A stretch of 64,000 nt of DNA, from contig NZ_SHKL01000001.1 in the NCBI RefSeq assembly GCF_004217185.1, positions 248,001 through 312,000 on the forward strand, in the 5' to 3' direction. The notes under the pieces are model-generated. The model searched no databases and was not told where the DNA came from. It worked only from the letters and a program-made list of their open reading frames with translations. Each line of letters begins with the position of its first letter. Positions within the stretch are counted from its first letter, which is position 1. Shown in pieces: positions 24,892-32,854 of this stretch. The position numbers and the translations under genes are program-made. This DNA is from Pseudonocardia sediminis. GTDB lineage: Bacteria > Actinomycetota > Actinomycetes > Mycobacteriales > Pseudonocardiaceae.

Positions 24892-25224
24892 GCGGTGCGT
24901 CTCCTCGGCCGTCCCGGAGTCGTTCTCGCGAATACCCACGACAAGAGCATCGCCGATGGTGGCGACGGTGTGACAACCGGCCCCCGAATGGATGGCGAGT
25001 GATATCCGGACGGGCCTGTGCACCGGCCTCCACCTGGGGTTGCTTCCCAGTGGCCATCATCACCCGATCGTAGGAATGAATTGTCGTTCACTCTTATCCC
25101 GGATAGTAGAAGAAATGTCCGGTAAGCACACTGCGGGTGATGCCGGAACCGCTCCGACGGACCGGGCCGGACCTCTCCTCCCGGACCGTTCCGCGCCGCC
25201 CGGCGGCACGGCAGCATGGGGGTC
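24892..25224. other. Intergenic region between divergent flippase and oxidoreductase genes
   Basis: 333 nt. The stretch from about 25060 to 25130 is clearly AT-richer than its surroundings and likely holds promoters for both directions. On the minus strand TACGAT (25064-25069) could be a -10 box for the flippase, giving a leader of about 170 nt. CAGCAT at 25212-25217 serves the plus-strand gene. No ORF or RNA is convincing. Confidence 0.4.
25212..25224 (+). promoter_or_regulatory. Leaderless promoter of quinone reductase gene
   Basis: CAGCAT at 25212-25217, then 7 nt, then the ATG at 25225. It has the same A-N3-T pattern and spacing as the boxes before 12066, 32855, 43838 and 54806. Confidence 0.45.
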
Positions 25225-26205
25225 ATGACCAAGGTCGTGCGTTTCACCGAGTTCGGTGGTCCGGGTGTGCTGTCCGTCGTCGACGAGCCGGACCCGACGC
25301 CGGGTCCCGGCGAGGCCGTCGTCGACGTCGAGGCGATCGGGCTGAACCGGGCCGAGTCGATGTTCCGGACCGGCACCTACATCGAGCCGACGCGGCTGCC
25401 GGCCGGTCTGGGCTACGAGGCGGCGGGCACGGTCGCGGCGCTGGGGGAGGGCGTCGAGCGGTGGTCGGTCGGCGACCCGGTCAGCGTGGTGCCCGCGTTC
25501 TCGATGAACGACTACACCGTCTACGCGCAGAAGGCGGTCGTCCCGGCCCGGGCGATGGTGCCGCGCCCGGTGGACGCGGTGACCGGTGCCGCGGTGTGGA
25601 TGCCGTTCCTCGTCGCCTACGCCGGGCTGCTCGAGCCCGGTGTGCTGCGCCCGGCCGACACGATGCTGGTCACGGCCGCGTCGAGCAGCGTCGGCCTGGC
25701 CGCGATGGCCGTGGCCAACCGGATCGGCGCCGTCCCGATCGCCACCAGCCGCACCCACGCCAAGGCCGGACGGCTGATCGAGGCCGGCGCGGCGCAGGTG
25801 ATCGCCACCGGCGAGGAGGACCTGGTGGCCCGCTGCCGCGAGATCACCGGCGGGCGCGGGCTCGACGTCGTGTTCGACGCCGTCGCCGGGCCCGGGGTGG
25901 AGACGATGGCCGGCGCGGTCCGTCCCGGCGGCACGATCGTCATCCACGGCCGCCTCTCCGGCGAGCCCGCGGTGTTCCCGACCGAGACGCTGCCCGACCT
26001 CGTCATGCGCAGCTTCACGCTGTTCGCGATGGCCAAGGACCCCGAGCGGCTGCGACGGGCCGCGGCGTTCATCTCCGCGGGCCTGGCGGCCGGGGACTTC
26101 GCGCCGCAGGTGGACCGGGTCTTCGAAGGCCTGGACTCCGTCGTCGAGGCGCACGAGTACCTGGAGTCCAACGCCCAGGTCGGCAAGATCGTCCTGAAGC
26201 CCTGA
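25225..26205 (+). CDS. NADPH:quinone reductase-like MDR protein
   Basis: 326 aa. GroES-like half with GYEAAGTVAALGEGV (about residue 56) and no zinc ligands; Rossmann motif VTAASSSVGLAAMAVANRIG (about 150); C-terminal end HEYLESNAQVGKIVLKP typical of the QOR family. It reduces quinones or activated alkenes with NADPH. A start at 25216 is possible, but 25225 fits a leaderless promoter and the family N-terminus MTKVVRF. It is followed 7 nt later by the convergent TetR gene. Confidence 0.88.
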   Translation: MTKVVRFTEFGGPGVLSVVDEPDPTPGPGEAVVDVEAIGLNRAESMFRTGTYIEPTRLPAGLGYEAAGTVAALGEGVERWSVGDPVSVVPAFSMNDYTVYAQKAVVPARAMVPRPVDAVTGAAVWMPFLVAYAGLLEPGVLRPADTMLVTAASSSVGLAAMAVANRIGAVPIATSRTHAKAGRLIEAGAAQVIATGEEDLVARCREITGGRGLDVVFDAVAGPGVETMAGAVRPGGTIVIHGRLSGEPAVFPTETLPDLVMRSFTLFAMAKDPERLRRAAAFISAGLAAGDFAPQVDRVFEGLDSVVEAHEYLESNAQVGKIVLKP

Positions 26206-26212
26206 ACCGTTC

Positions 26213-26815
26213 TCAGGCCGGGGTGATCCCGGCGGTCAGGCTGGCCGCGATCCGGTCCCCGAGCTGCTCGGGGGTGTACTCGCCGGACTCGCGGAACCAC
26301 TTGTAGGTCCAGTTCGCCGCGCCCAGGGCCATGTTCACCCAGACCTTCGGCGTCATCCCGATCTCGACGTCCGGATGCGCGCGCAGGTGGGCGTCCAGGG
26401 CGGCGTTGAACAGGTCCTCGAACGCGCGACGGCGGCGCAGCAGCTGCTCGGCGAGGTCGACCGGCAGCTCGTTCTCCTCCTCGAAGCACACCTTGAGCAG
26501 CGCCTGGCGGCGGCAGGTGTAGACGACCCGGGAGCGGATCAGCTCGCGGACCGCCTCCAGCGGGGTGGGCTCGGAGTCCACCACGTCCAGCGCCATCGCC
26601 AGGCTCTCGTCCAGCACGTCGGAGTAGAGCCGGACGAGCAGCTCCTCCTTGCTGCGGAAGTAGTGGTAGAGCGTCGGCTTCGACAGCCCGACCGCGGCCG
26701 CGATCTCGTTCATCGACGTGGCCCGGAACCCGCGGCGGCTGAAGATGTCCGCCGCCGTGGCGAGCACGCGGAGACGCTGACGGTCCGCACGGCTGGTCTG
26801 CACGTCGGCACTCAC
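26213..26815 (-). CDS. TetR-family regulator of acyl-CoA catabolic operon
   Basis: 200 aa. HTH at about residues 15-60 (ATAADIFSRRGFRATSMNEIAAAVGLSKPTLYHYF), followed by an all-helical C-terminal domain of the type found beside fatty-acid and branched-chain acyl-CoA genes. It is divergent from the acyl-CoA dehydrogenase gene with a 104-nt gap that carries a perfect 7-2-7 palindrome. The position is equivalent to Rv2506 relative to Rv2500c-Rv2505c in M. tuberculosis. The ligand is probably an acyl-CoA of the pathway. Confidence 0.92.
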   Translation of the reverse strand: MSADVQTSRADRQRLRVLATAADIFSRRGFRATSMNEIAAAVGLSKPTLYHYFRSKEELLVRLYSDVLDESLAMALDVVDSEPTPLEAVRELIRSRVVYTCRRQALLKVCFEEENELPVDLAEQLLRRRRAFEDLFNAALDAHLRAHPDVEIGMTPKVWVNMALGAANWTYKWFRESGEYTPEQLGDRIAASLTAGITPA

Positions 26816-26838
26816 GTGTCTCTCCTTCCGGTCGGGCC

Positions 26839-26868
26839 TTGACAGGGGGTGGTCGCGGTCACTCTACT
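26839..26868 (+). promoter_or_regulatory. Promoter of acyl-CoA dehydrogenase operon
   Basis: TTGACA at 26839-26844 and TCTACT at 26863-26868 with an 18-nt spacer fit a housekeeping promoter. The predicted start site lies inside the palindrome at 26873-26888, so bound TetR would block it. Confidence 0.6.
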
Positions 26869-26872
26869 GGTC

Positions 26873-26888
26873 CCGACCGCCCGGTCGG
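26873..26888. promoter_or_regulatory. TetR operator, perfect 7-2-7 palindrome
   Basis: CCGACCG-CC-CGGTCGG, just downstream of the predicted -10 box and 31 nt before the ATG at 26920. Sites built on ACCGnnCGGT are common for TetR regulators of acyl-CoA genes. Confidence 0.7.
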
Positions 26889-26919
26889 TCGACAAATTTC
26901 TCGATGGCGAGGAGACCAC

Positions 26920-28059
26920 ATGACCTGGGAGCTCGACGAGGCGCACGCGGACTTCGCGGCCAGCTGCCGCGCGTTCGTGGACAAGCAGGTCCGCCCGCTG
27001 GTGGACGAGGCCGAGACGACCGGTGTGTTCCCGCAGGAGCTGTGGAAGCAGTTCGGCGCCGCCGGGATCCTCGGCCTCTGCACGCCCGACGAGTTCGGCG
27101 GCAGCGAGGGCGACAGCCTCGCGGTGGCGCTGGTGTCCGAGGAGCTGGCCCGCGCCGGCGGCGGGATCGCGATCAGCCCGCTGGTCAGCGCGTACATGGC
27201 CGGCACGCACTTCGTCCGCTACGGCAGCGACGCCCAGAAGCAGCGCTGGCTCGCCCCGATCGCCTCCGGCGAGGCGGTGGCCGCGATCGCGGTGACCGAG
27301 CCGGGCACCGGGTCCGACGTCGCCGGCATCACCAGCCGGGCGAAGGCGTCCGACGACGGCTGGGTCCTCGACGGCCGCAAGATGTTCATCACCAACGCCG
27401 GCCTGGCCGACGTGCTCGTCGTCGGTGCCCGCACCGGCGAGCCGGGGCACCGCGGCATCACGCTGTTCGCGGTCGAGAAGGGCACGCCCGGCCTGTCGTT
27501 CTCGAAGCCCCTGAAGAAGATGGGCTGGCACTCCTCGGACACGCGCGAGGTCGTCCTCGACGGCGTCCAGGTGTCCCGCGAGGACATCGTCGGCGCCGAG
27601 GGCCGCGGTTTCTACCAGATCATGGACGGCTTCGAGCTGGAGCGGATCGCGCTGGCCGGGATGGGTGTCGGGCACGCCGCCGAGTGCCTGGACCTGGCCC
27701 GTCGCTACGTCTCCGAGCGCGAGGCGTTCGGCGCTCCGCTCTCGGCGTTGCAGACGATCCGGCACAGGATCGCCGAGATGGAGATCGAGCTGGAGGCCGC
27801 GCGGCTGGTCACCTACCAGGCCGCGGCGCGCCTGGACGCCGGTCACCCGGAGGCCGGGCAGTCGGTCGCCCGGGCCAAGTACCTGGCCGCGGTGATGGCC
27901 AACCGGGTCGCCGACGACGCCGTGCAGCTCTTCGGCGGCGCCGGCTTCCTCGACGAGTCCCCGGTCGCCCGCCACTACCGCGACGTCCGCGTGCTCCGGA
28001 TCGGGGGCGGCACCGACGAGATCCAGCTGGAGATCATGACCCGCGGGATGCACTCGTGA
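26920..28059 (+). CDS. Acyl-CoA dehydrogenase, isovaleryl-CoA dehydrogenase type (FadE19-like)
   Basis: 379-aa flavoprotein. The C-terminal loop is IGGGTDEI, lacking the Glu of medium-chain enzymes. FELERIALAG (Glu241) sits where isovaleryl-CoA dehydrogenase carries its catalytic Glu (LERLVLA pattern), so a branched-chain substrate is likely. Other signatures are VTEPGTGSDVAGI (about residue 126) and FGGAGFLDESPVARHYRD near 332. GAGGAG precedes the ATG. It is the first structural gene of the operon and its stop overlaps the carboxyltransferase GTG. The equivalent M. tuberculosis gene is fadE19 (Rv2500c), inferred from order and motifs. Confidence 0.93.
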   Translation: MTWELDEAHADFAASCRAFVDKQVRPLVDEAETTGVFPQELWKQFGAAGILGLCTPDEFGGSEGDSLAVALVSEELARAGGGIAISPLVSAYMAGTHFVRYGSDAQKQRWLAPIASGEAVAAIAVTEPGTGSDVAGITSRAKASDDGWVLDGRKMFITNAGLADVLVVGARTGEPGHRGITLFAVEKGTPGLSFSKPLKKMGWHSSDTREVVLDGVQVSREDIVGAEGRGFYQIMDGFELERIALAGMGVGHAAECLDLARRYVSEREAFGAPLSALQTIRHRIAEMEIELEAARLVTYQAAARLDAGHPEAGQSVARAKYLAAVMANRVADDAVQLFGGAGFLDESPVARHYRDVRVLRIGGGTDEIQLEIMTRGMHS

Positions 28060-29618
28060 CGGCGGAGCCCGACCTCGCCGCAGCGCCGGTGGAGGTGCCG
28101 GACGCGGCACCGAGCGCGGACGACGTCGTCCGCGCCACCGAGCGCGCCCGCGCCGGCGGCGACCCGGCCCGCTGGCCGGACAAGCTCCCGGTCCGCGACC
28201 GGCTCGCGGTGCTGTTCGACCCGGGCTCGTTCGTCGAGGACGGGCTGCTGGCGACCGCGATGGACGCCGGGCTCCCGGCCGACGGCGTGATCACCGGTGT
28301 CGGACGCGTCGAGGGCCGCCCGGTCGCGGTGATCGCGCACGACTTCACCGTCAAGGCGGGGTCCTGGGGCGAGCTGACGTGCGAGAAGCAGGTCCGGATC
28401 CTGGAGCGTGCGGACCGCGACCTGCTCCCGGTCGTCTACCTGGTGGACTCCGCCGGTGGGCGGCTGACCGACCAGATGGGCTTCTTCCCGGGCCGTCGCG
28501 GTGCGTCGGCGATCTTCCAGATGCAGGTCAAGCTGTCCGGGCGGGTGCCGCAGCTGTGCTGCCTGCACGGCCCCAGCGCGGCCGGCGGGGCGTACATGCC
28601 GGCGTTCTGCGACTGGGTCGGGATGGTCGACGGCAACGCCTCGATGTACCTGGCCAGCCCGCGCGTCGCGGAGAAGGTCACCGGCGAGAGGACCACGCTG
28701 GAGGAGATGGGCGGCGCGATGATGCACGCGACCGTCTCCGGCTGCGGCGACGAGGTCTTCGACGAGGACTGGGAGGCGATCGCGGCCGCGAGGCTCCTCC
28801 TGTCCTACCTGCCCAACGACTTCCGCTCCCCGCCCGCCGCCGCGCCGTCGCGCGAGCCCGAGCGCGAGGACTGGGCCGGTCTGGTCCCGGAGGACCCGAA
28901 CACCGCCTACGACGTGCGCACCGTCATCGACCGGCTCGTCGACGAGGGCACGTTCTTCGAGATCAAGGCCCGCTGGGCGGAGGAGATGGTCACCGGCTTC
29001 GCCCGCCTGGACGGGCGCGTGATCGGGATCGTCGCCAACCAGCCCGCGGTGCGCAGCGGCGCGATCTTCGTCGACTCCGCGGACAAGGCGGCCCGCTTCA
29101 TCTCGCTATGCGACGCGTTCAACGTGCCGCTGGTGTTCCTGCAGGACGTTCCCGGGTTCATGGTCGGGGTCGAGGTCGAGCGCCAGGGGATCATCCGGCA
29201 CGGCGCCAAGATGATCGTCGCGATGGCCTCGGCCGAGGTGCCGAAGTACACCGTCGTGCTGCGCAAGGCCTACGCCGCGGGCTTCTACGCGATGTGCGCG
29301 CCCGGCTTCGAGCCGCGTGCCACGCTCGCGCTGCCCACCGCCACGATCGGCCCGATGGGCGCCGAGGCGTCGGTCAACGCCGTCTACGCCAACAAGATCG
29401 CCGCGATCTCCGACCCGGCCGAGCGCGCGGAGTTCGTCGCCGCCCGCACGGTCGAGCAGCAGGCCGACATCAACCTGCTGCGCATGGGGTCGGACCTGGT
29501 CGTCGACGCCGTCGTCGAACCCGAACGGCTGCGTGCCGAGCTCTCCGCCCGGATGGTCGACGCCGACCGCTGGACCCGCACCCCCGGCCGCCGCCACCAC
29601 CCCGTCAGCCCCGTCTAA
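28056..29618 (+). CDS. Acyl-CoA carboxylase carboxyltransferase (beta) subunit, AccD1/MCC-beta-like
   Basis: 520 aa with both crotonase-fold halves: the N domain with VYLVDSAGGRL (about residue 127) and GPSAAGGAYMPAF (about 171), and the C domain with GIVANQPAVRSGAIFVDSADKAARF (about 325) and VPGFMVGVEVERQGIIRHGAKM (about 365). The paired motifs match 3-methylcrotonyl-CoA carboxylase beta subunits. It transfers CO2 from carboxybiotin to an enoyl-CoA. The biotin carboxylase/BCCP alpha subunit that lies next to accD1 in M. tuberculosis is absent here, so the partner must be encoded elsewhere. GTG 28056 overlaps the ACAD stop. Confidence 0.93.
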   Translation: MTAEPDLAAAPVEVPDAAPSADDVVRATERARAGGDPARWPDKLPVRDRLAVLFDPGSFVEDGLLATAMDAGLPADGVITGVGRVEGRPVAVIAHDFTVKAGSWGELTCEKQVRILERADRDLLPVVYLVDSAGGRLTDQMGFFPGRRGASAIFQMQVKLSGRVPQLCCLHGPSAAGGAYMPAFCDWVGMVDGNASMYLASPRVAEKVTGERTTLEEMGGAMMHATVSGCGDEVFDEDWEAIAAARLLLSYLPNDFRSPPAAAPSREPEREDWAGLVPEDPNTAYDVRTVIDRLVDEGTFFEIKARWAEEMVTGFARLDGRVIGIVANQPAVRSGAIFVDSADKAARFISLCDAFNVPLVFLQDVPGFMVGVEVERQGIIRHGAKMIVAMASAEVPKYTVVLRKAYAAGFYAMCAPGFEPRATLALPTATIGPMGAEASVNAVYANKIAAISDPAERAEFVAARTVEQQADINLLRMGSDLVVDAVVEPERLRAELSARMVDADRWTRTPGRRHHPVSPV

Positions 29619-29623
29619 CCCCC

Positions 29624-29663
29624 GTGCGCGGATATCGCTGCTCTGACAGCGATATCCGCGCAC
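29624..29663. repeat. REP-like hairpin, copy 1
   Basis: Perfect 17-nt arms GTGCGCGGATATCGCTG and CAGCGATATCCGCGCAC around CTCTGA, 5 nt after the carboxyltransferase stop. A diverged copy is at 36972-37011. It may attenuate or terminate transcription within the operon. Confidence 0.75.
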
Positions 29664-29689
29664 GACCCCGACCCCCTCGGAGGACGCCG

Positions 29690-31618
29690 ATGTCCGACAC
29701 CGACAGCCTGAGCTCCCTGCTGGACACGCCGGTCGTGCCGCTCCGTCCGGAGTGGACCATTCCCGACCGTGTCGAGTCGCTCGCCGCCGCCCGCGCGCTG
29801 GGCGGCCCGGACGCGTACTGGGAGTGGGTCGCGAACCAGCAGCGCTGGTCCACCCCGTGGACGACGGTGCGCACCGGTGAGATCAGCGACTTCCGCTACT
29901 TCGAGGGCGGGCGGATCAACGTCGCCGACAACTGCGTCGACCGGTGGGCCGAGGACCCCGCGACGGCCGGCCGGGCCGCCGTCGTCTGGGAGGGCGAGCC
30001 GGGCGACTCCCGGACGCTGACCTACGCCGAGCTCGCCGACGAGGTGAACCGCCTGGCCGCGGGCCTGCTCGGGCTCGGTGTGGCCAAGGGCGACGTCGTC
30101 GCGATCTACATGCCGAACCTGGTCGAGGCGTTCACCGCCATCCACGCCTGCAACCGGATCGGCGCGATCTACACCGTGCTGTTCTCCGGGTTCGGCGAGG
30201 AGGCCGTGGCGTCGCGGATCCAGGCGGCGCGGGCGAAGGTCGTCGTCGTCGCGGACGCGATCTACCGCCGCGGCAAGCCGATCGAGCTGCTCTCCACGCT
30301 GCGCGCGGCGCGGGACCGGACCCCGACGGTCGAGGCGACGGTCGTGGTGGACCGCACCGGGAACGCCGTCCCGCTCGTCGACGGCGAGCACGCCTACGCC
30401 GCGGTGCTCGAGTCCGGCGCGGCCGGGACGCCGGCGGTGCCGCTGGACCCGAACGAGCCGTCGTTCCTGATCTTCACCTCGGGCACCGAGTCGCGACCCA
30501 AGGGCGTCGTGCACTCCGTCGGCGGGTTCCTGCTCGGCACCTGGGCGAACGCGCACTGGCAGGCCGGCTACGAGCCCGGCGACGTCTACTGGGTCGCCGC
30601 GGACGTCGGGTGGCTGACGTTCCCGATCCAGGCCGTCGTCGGCGGGCTGGCCTGCGGGATGACGATCGCCTGCTACGAGGGGGCGCTGGACACCCCGACG
30701 ACGTCGCGGTTCTACGAGGTGTGCTCCAAGCACGCCGTCACCAAGGTCCTCTGTGCACCGACGCTGCTCCGGATGCTGCGCAAGTTCGGCGACGACCTGG
30801 CCGCGGCGCACCCGCTGCCCGGCCTGAAGCTGATCACCGTGCAGGGCGAGCCGCTCGACGGCGACACGTTCGGCTGGGCGACGTCCACACTGGACGTCCC
30901 GGTGGTCAACGCCTACGGCCAGACCGAGACCGGCTCGACCTGGACCTACCCGGTGTACGGCGCCGAGGACATCAAGGCCGGCTCCGTCGGCACCCCGGTG
31001 CCCGGGCACGCCTACGAGATCCTCGACGACGACGGCAACCCGGTCCCGCCCGGCGTCAAGGGACACCTGGTGCTCACCGCGCCGTTCCCGACGCTGGCCC
31101 GCACCGTCTGGGACGACCACCAGCGCTACCTCGACACCTACTTCTCCCGGTTCCCCGGCAAGTACGCGACCAACGACGAGGCCGTCCTCGACCACGACGG
31201 GCACATCTGGGTGCTCGGCCGGGCCGACGACGTGATCAACGTGGCCGCACACCGGATCTCCACGATGGAGATCGAGGCCGTGGTCACCGCGCACCCCGGC
31301 GTCGTCGAGGCGGCCGTGGTCGGCGTCCCGGACGACACGAAGGGGACGGTGCCGATCGCGTTCGTCACCCTCGCCTCCGGCGCCGACGCCGACGCCGTGC
31401 GGATCGAGCTGGACACGCAGGTCACCGGCGAGATCGGTGGCTACGCGCGTCTCGCCGCCGTGCACGTGACGCCGTCGATGCCGAAGACGCGCACCGGCAA
31501 GACGATGCGACGCCTGCTGCGTGATGTGATCGTGCACGGCGGGCCGACCGGCGACACCAGCGCGATGGAGGACCCGTCCGCGCTGGACGCCGTCACGGCG
31601 GTCGTCCGCGGCAGCTGA
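29690..31618 (+). CDS. AMP-forming acyl-CoA synthetase (Acs/PrpE-like)
   Basis: 642 aa, the length of acetyl/propionyl/acetoacetyl-CoA synthetases. The P-loop is FTSGTESRPKGVVHS (about residue 262) instead of TSGTTGKPKG. NAYGQTETGSTW (about 406), a TNDEAVLDHDGHIWVLGR ribose-binding stretch (about 501) and the hinge and catalytic-Lys end PKTRTGKTMRRLLR are intact. GGAGG precedes the ATG at 29690. It corresponds by position to fadD35 (Rv2505c) of the mycobacterial locus, though here it lies inside rather than at the edge. Likely substrate: a short or branched acid such as isovalerate, acetoacetate or itaconate. Confidence 0.9.
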   Translation: MSDTDSLSSLLDTPVVPLRPEWTIPDRVESLAAARALGGPDAYWEWVANQQRWSTPWTTVRTGEISDFRYFEGGRINVADNCVDRWAEDPATAGRAAVVWEGEPGDSRTLTYAELADEVNRLAAGLLGLGVAKGDVVAIYMPNLVEAFTAIHACNRIGAIYTVLFSGFGEEAVASRIQAARAKVVVVADAIYRRGKPIELLSTLRAARDRTPTVEATVVVDRTGNAVPLVDGEHAYAAVLESGAAGTPAVPLDPNEPSFLIFTSGTESRPKGVVHSVGGFLLGTWANAHWQAGYEPGDVYWVAADVGWLTFPIQAVVGGLACGMTIACYEGALDTPTTSRFYEVCSKHAVTKVLCAPTLLRMLRKFGDDLAAAHPLPGLKLITVQGEPLDGDTFGWATSTLDVPVVNAYGQTETGSTWTYPVYGAEDIKAGSVGTPVPGHAYEILDDDGNPVPPGVKGHLVLTAPFPTLARTVWDDHQRYLDTYFSRFPGKYATNDEAVLDHDGHIWVLGRADDVINVAAHRISTMEIEAVVTAHPGVVEAAVVGVPDDTKGTVPIAFVTLASGADADAVRIELDTQVTGEIGGYARLAAVHVTPSMPKTRTGKTMRRLLRDVIVHGGPTGDTSAMEDPSALDAVTAVVRGS

Positions 31619-31625
31619 GATCAGG

Positions 31626-31678
31626 CCGACGAGCGGCACGTTCGTCGGAAAGGATCCGACGGGCGTGCCGTTCGTCGG
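31626..31678. promoter_or_regulatory. Nested inverted repeat before MaoC gene
   Basis: Outer arms CCGACGAGCGGCACG and CGTGCCGTTCGTCGG (14 of 15 paired) enclose an inner perfect repeat CGTCGGA/TCCGACG. The structure ends 20 nt before the MaoC start at 31698. It could be an operator or an RNA stem separating expression of upstream and downstream genes. Confidence 0.55.
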
Positions 31679-31697
31679 TCGAACGTGAGGAGTGCCG

Positions 31698-32171
31698 GTG
31701 ACCGACGACGGCCGGGCCGTGTCCGGGAAGTGGTTCGAGGACCTCGAGGTCGGGCTGGTGGTGCAGCACGCGACGCGTCGCACGGTCACCGAGACCGACA
31801 ACGTCCTGTTCACCACGATGACGATGAACCCCGCGCCGCTGCACCTGGACGCGGACTACGCCTCCCGGACCGAGTTCGGGAAGCCGCTGGTCAACAGCAT
31901 GTTCACGCTCGCGCTCGTGGTCGGGCTGTCGGTGCCGGAGCTGACGCTGGGGACGATCGTCGCCCAGCTCGGGCTCGACGGGATCGCGTTCCCGGCGCCG
32001 GTGTTCGCCGGCGACACGGTGCGGGTGGAGAGCGAGGTCGTCGAGTCGCGGGCGTCGAAGTCCCGGCCCGACGCCGGCCTGGTCGTGATCGAGCACCGCG
32101 CGCACAACCAGCGTGACGAGCTGGTCTGCACGGTCCGGCGTACGGGTCTGATGCACCGCCGGCCCGCCTGA
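31698..32171 (+). CDS. MaoC-like acyl-CoA hydratase (Rv2499c/itaconyl-CoA hydratase-like)
   Basis: 157-aa hotdog-fold protein. The motif [28 protein letters not shown] (about residues 40-67) carries the His and Asp of the hydratase helix. It resembles Rv2499c and the RipB hydratase family, which hydrate itaconyl-CoA or a methylglutaconyl-type CoA in itaconate/leucine breakdown. GTG 31698 follows GTGAGGAG; GTG 31692 is an alternative. In related loci it sits directly beside citE, but here a Uma2 gene separates them. Confidence 0.9.
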   Translation: MTDDGRAVSGKWFEDLEVGLVVQHATRRTVTETDNVLFTTMTMNPAPLHLDADYASRTEFGKPLVNSMFTLALVVGLSVPELTLGTIVAQLGLDGIAFPAPVFAGDTVRVESEVVESRASKSRPDAGLVVIEHRAHNQRDELVCTVRRTGLMHRRPA

Positions 32172-32230
32172 CCTCCGCAGGACTGTCGGTACCCCGTGCC
32201 ACCATGACCGGGACGGAAGGGAGGCCCGCG

Positions 32231-32794
32231 ATGACGGACGCACTGTCCTGGCCGCGGCACCAGCTCACGCTCCCGGACTGGGAGGCGTTGCCCGAGGACG
32301 AGACCCTCCGGCTGGAAGTGGTCGAAGGGATGCTGGTGATGGCGGCACAGCCCTACTCCCTGCATCAGAGAGCCGAGCGACGCCTGGTGAACGCTCTGGA
32401 AGCCGATCTGCCGACGACGTTCAGCGGGCTGCACGAGGTCGAGGTCCTGCTGGCGGAGGAGCCACTGACGATCCGTGTCCCGGACGTCGTGGTGGCGTCG
32501 ACCGATCTCGTCGACAGCAATCCACACCGTTACCGGGCCGCGGACCTGCACCTGGCCGTCGAGATCCTCTCCGACGGCAGCCGACGGGTGGACCGGGTGC
32601 TGAAGTTCTCCGAGTACGCCGACGCCGGCGTTCCGCAGTACTGGATCCTCGACCTCGACGCGCCCACGACCCTCACCGCGTACGTCCTCGTCGACGGTGA
32701 CTACGAGCTCGTCGCCGAGGCCACCGGCACCGTCGACCTCACTGTGGCCGGGCACCCGGTCTCGCTCGATCTGGAGTCCCTCACCCGTCGTTGA
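32231..32794 (+). CDS. Uma2-family (DUF820) endonuclease-like protein
   Basis: 187 aa with the PD-(D/E)xK nuclease layout of Uma2 proteins: RVPDVVVAS (about residue 87), LHLAVEILSDGSRRVDR (about 109) and KFSEYADAGVPQYWILD (about 127), giving the Asp, Glu and Lys. These proteins are often mobile and of unclear role. Codon use is slightly less GC-extreme than the surrounding catabolic genes. Its location between maoC and citE looks like an insertion into a conserved locus. The start has a good ribosome-binding site (GGAAGGGAGG). Confidence 0.9.
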   Translation: MTDALSWPRHQLTLPDWEALPEDETLRLEVVEGMLVMAAQPYSLHQRAERRLVNALEADLPTTFSGLHEVEVLLAEEPLTIRVPDVVVASTDLVDSNPHRYRAADLHLAVEILSDGSRRVDRVLKFSEYADAGVPQYWILDLDAPTTLTAYVLVDGDYELVAEATGTVDLTVAGHPVSLDLESLTRR

Positions 32795-32841
32795 TCCGCC
32801 CTCGTTCCTGATCCACGCTGCACCCCTGCCGATGCATCGGG

Positions 32842-32854
32842 CAGGCTCCGTCCC
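32842..32854 (+). promoter_or_regulatory. Leaderless promoter of citE-like gene
   Basis: CAGGCT at 32842-32847 then 7 nt to the ATG at 32855, with no Shine-Dalgarno. It would give the lyase gene its own promoter downstream of the Uma2 insertion. Confidence 0.45.
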
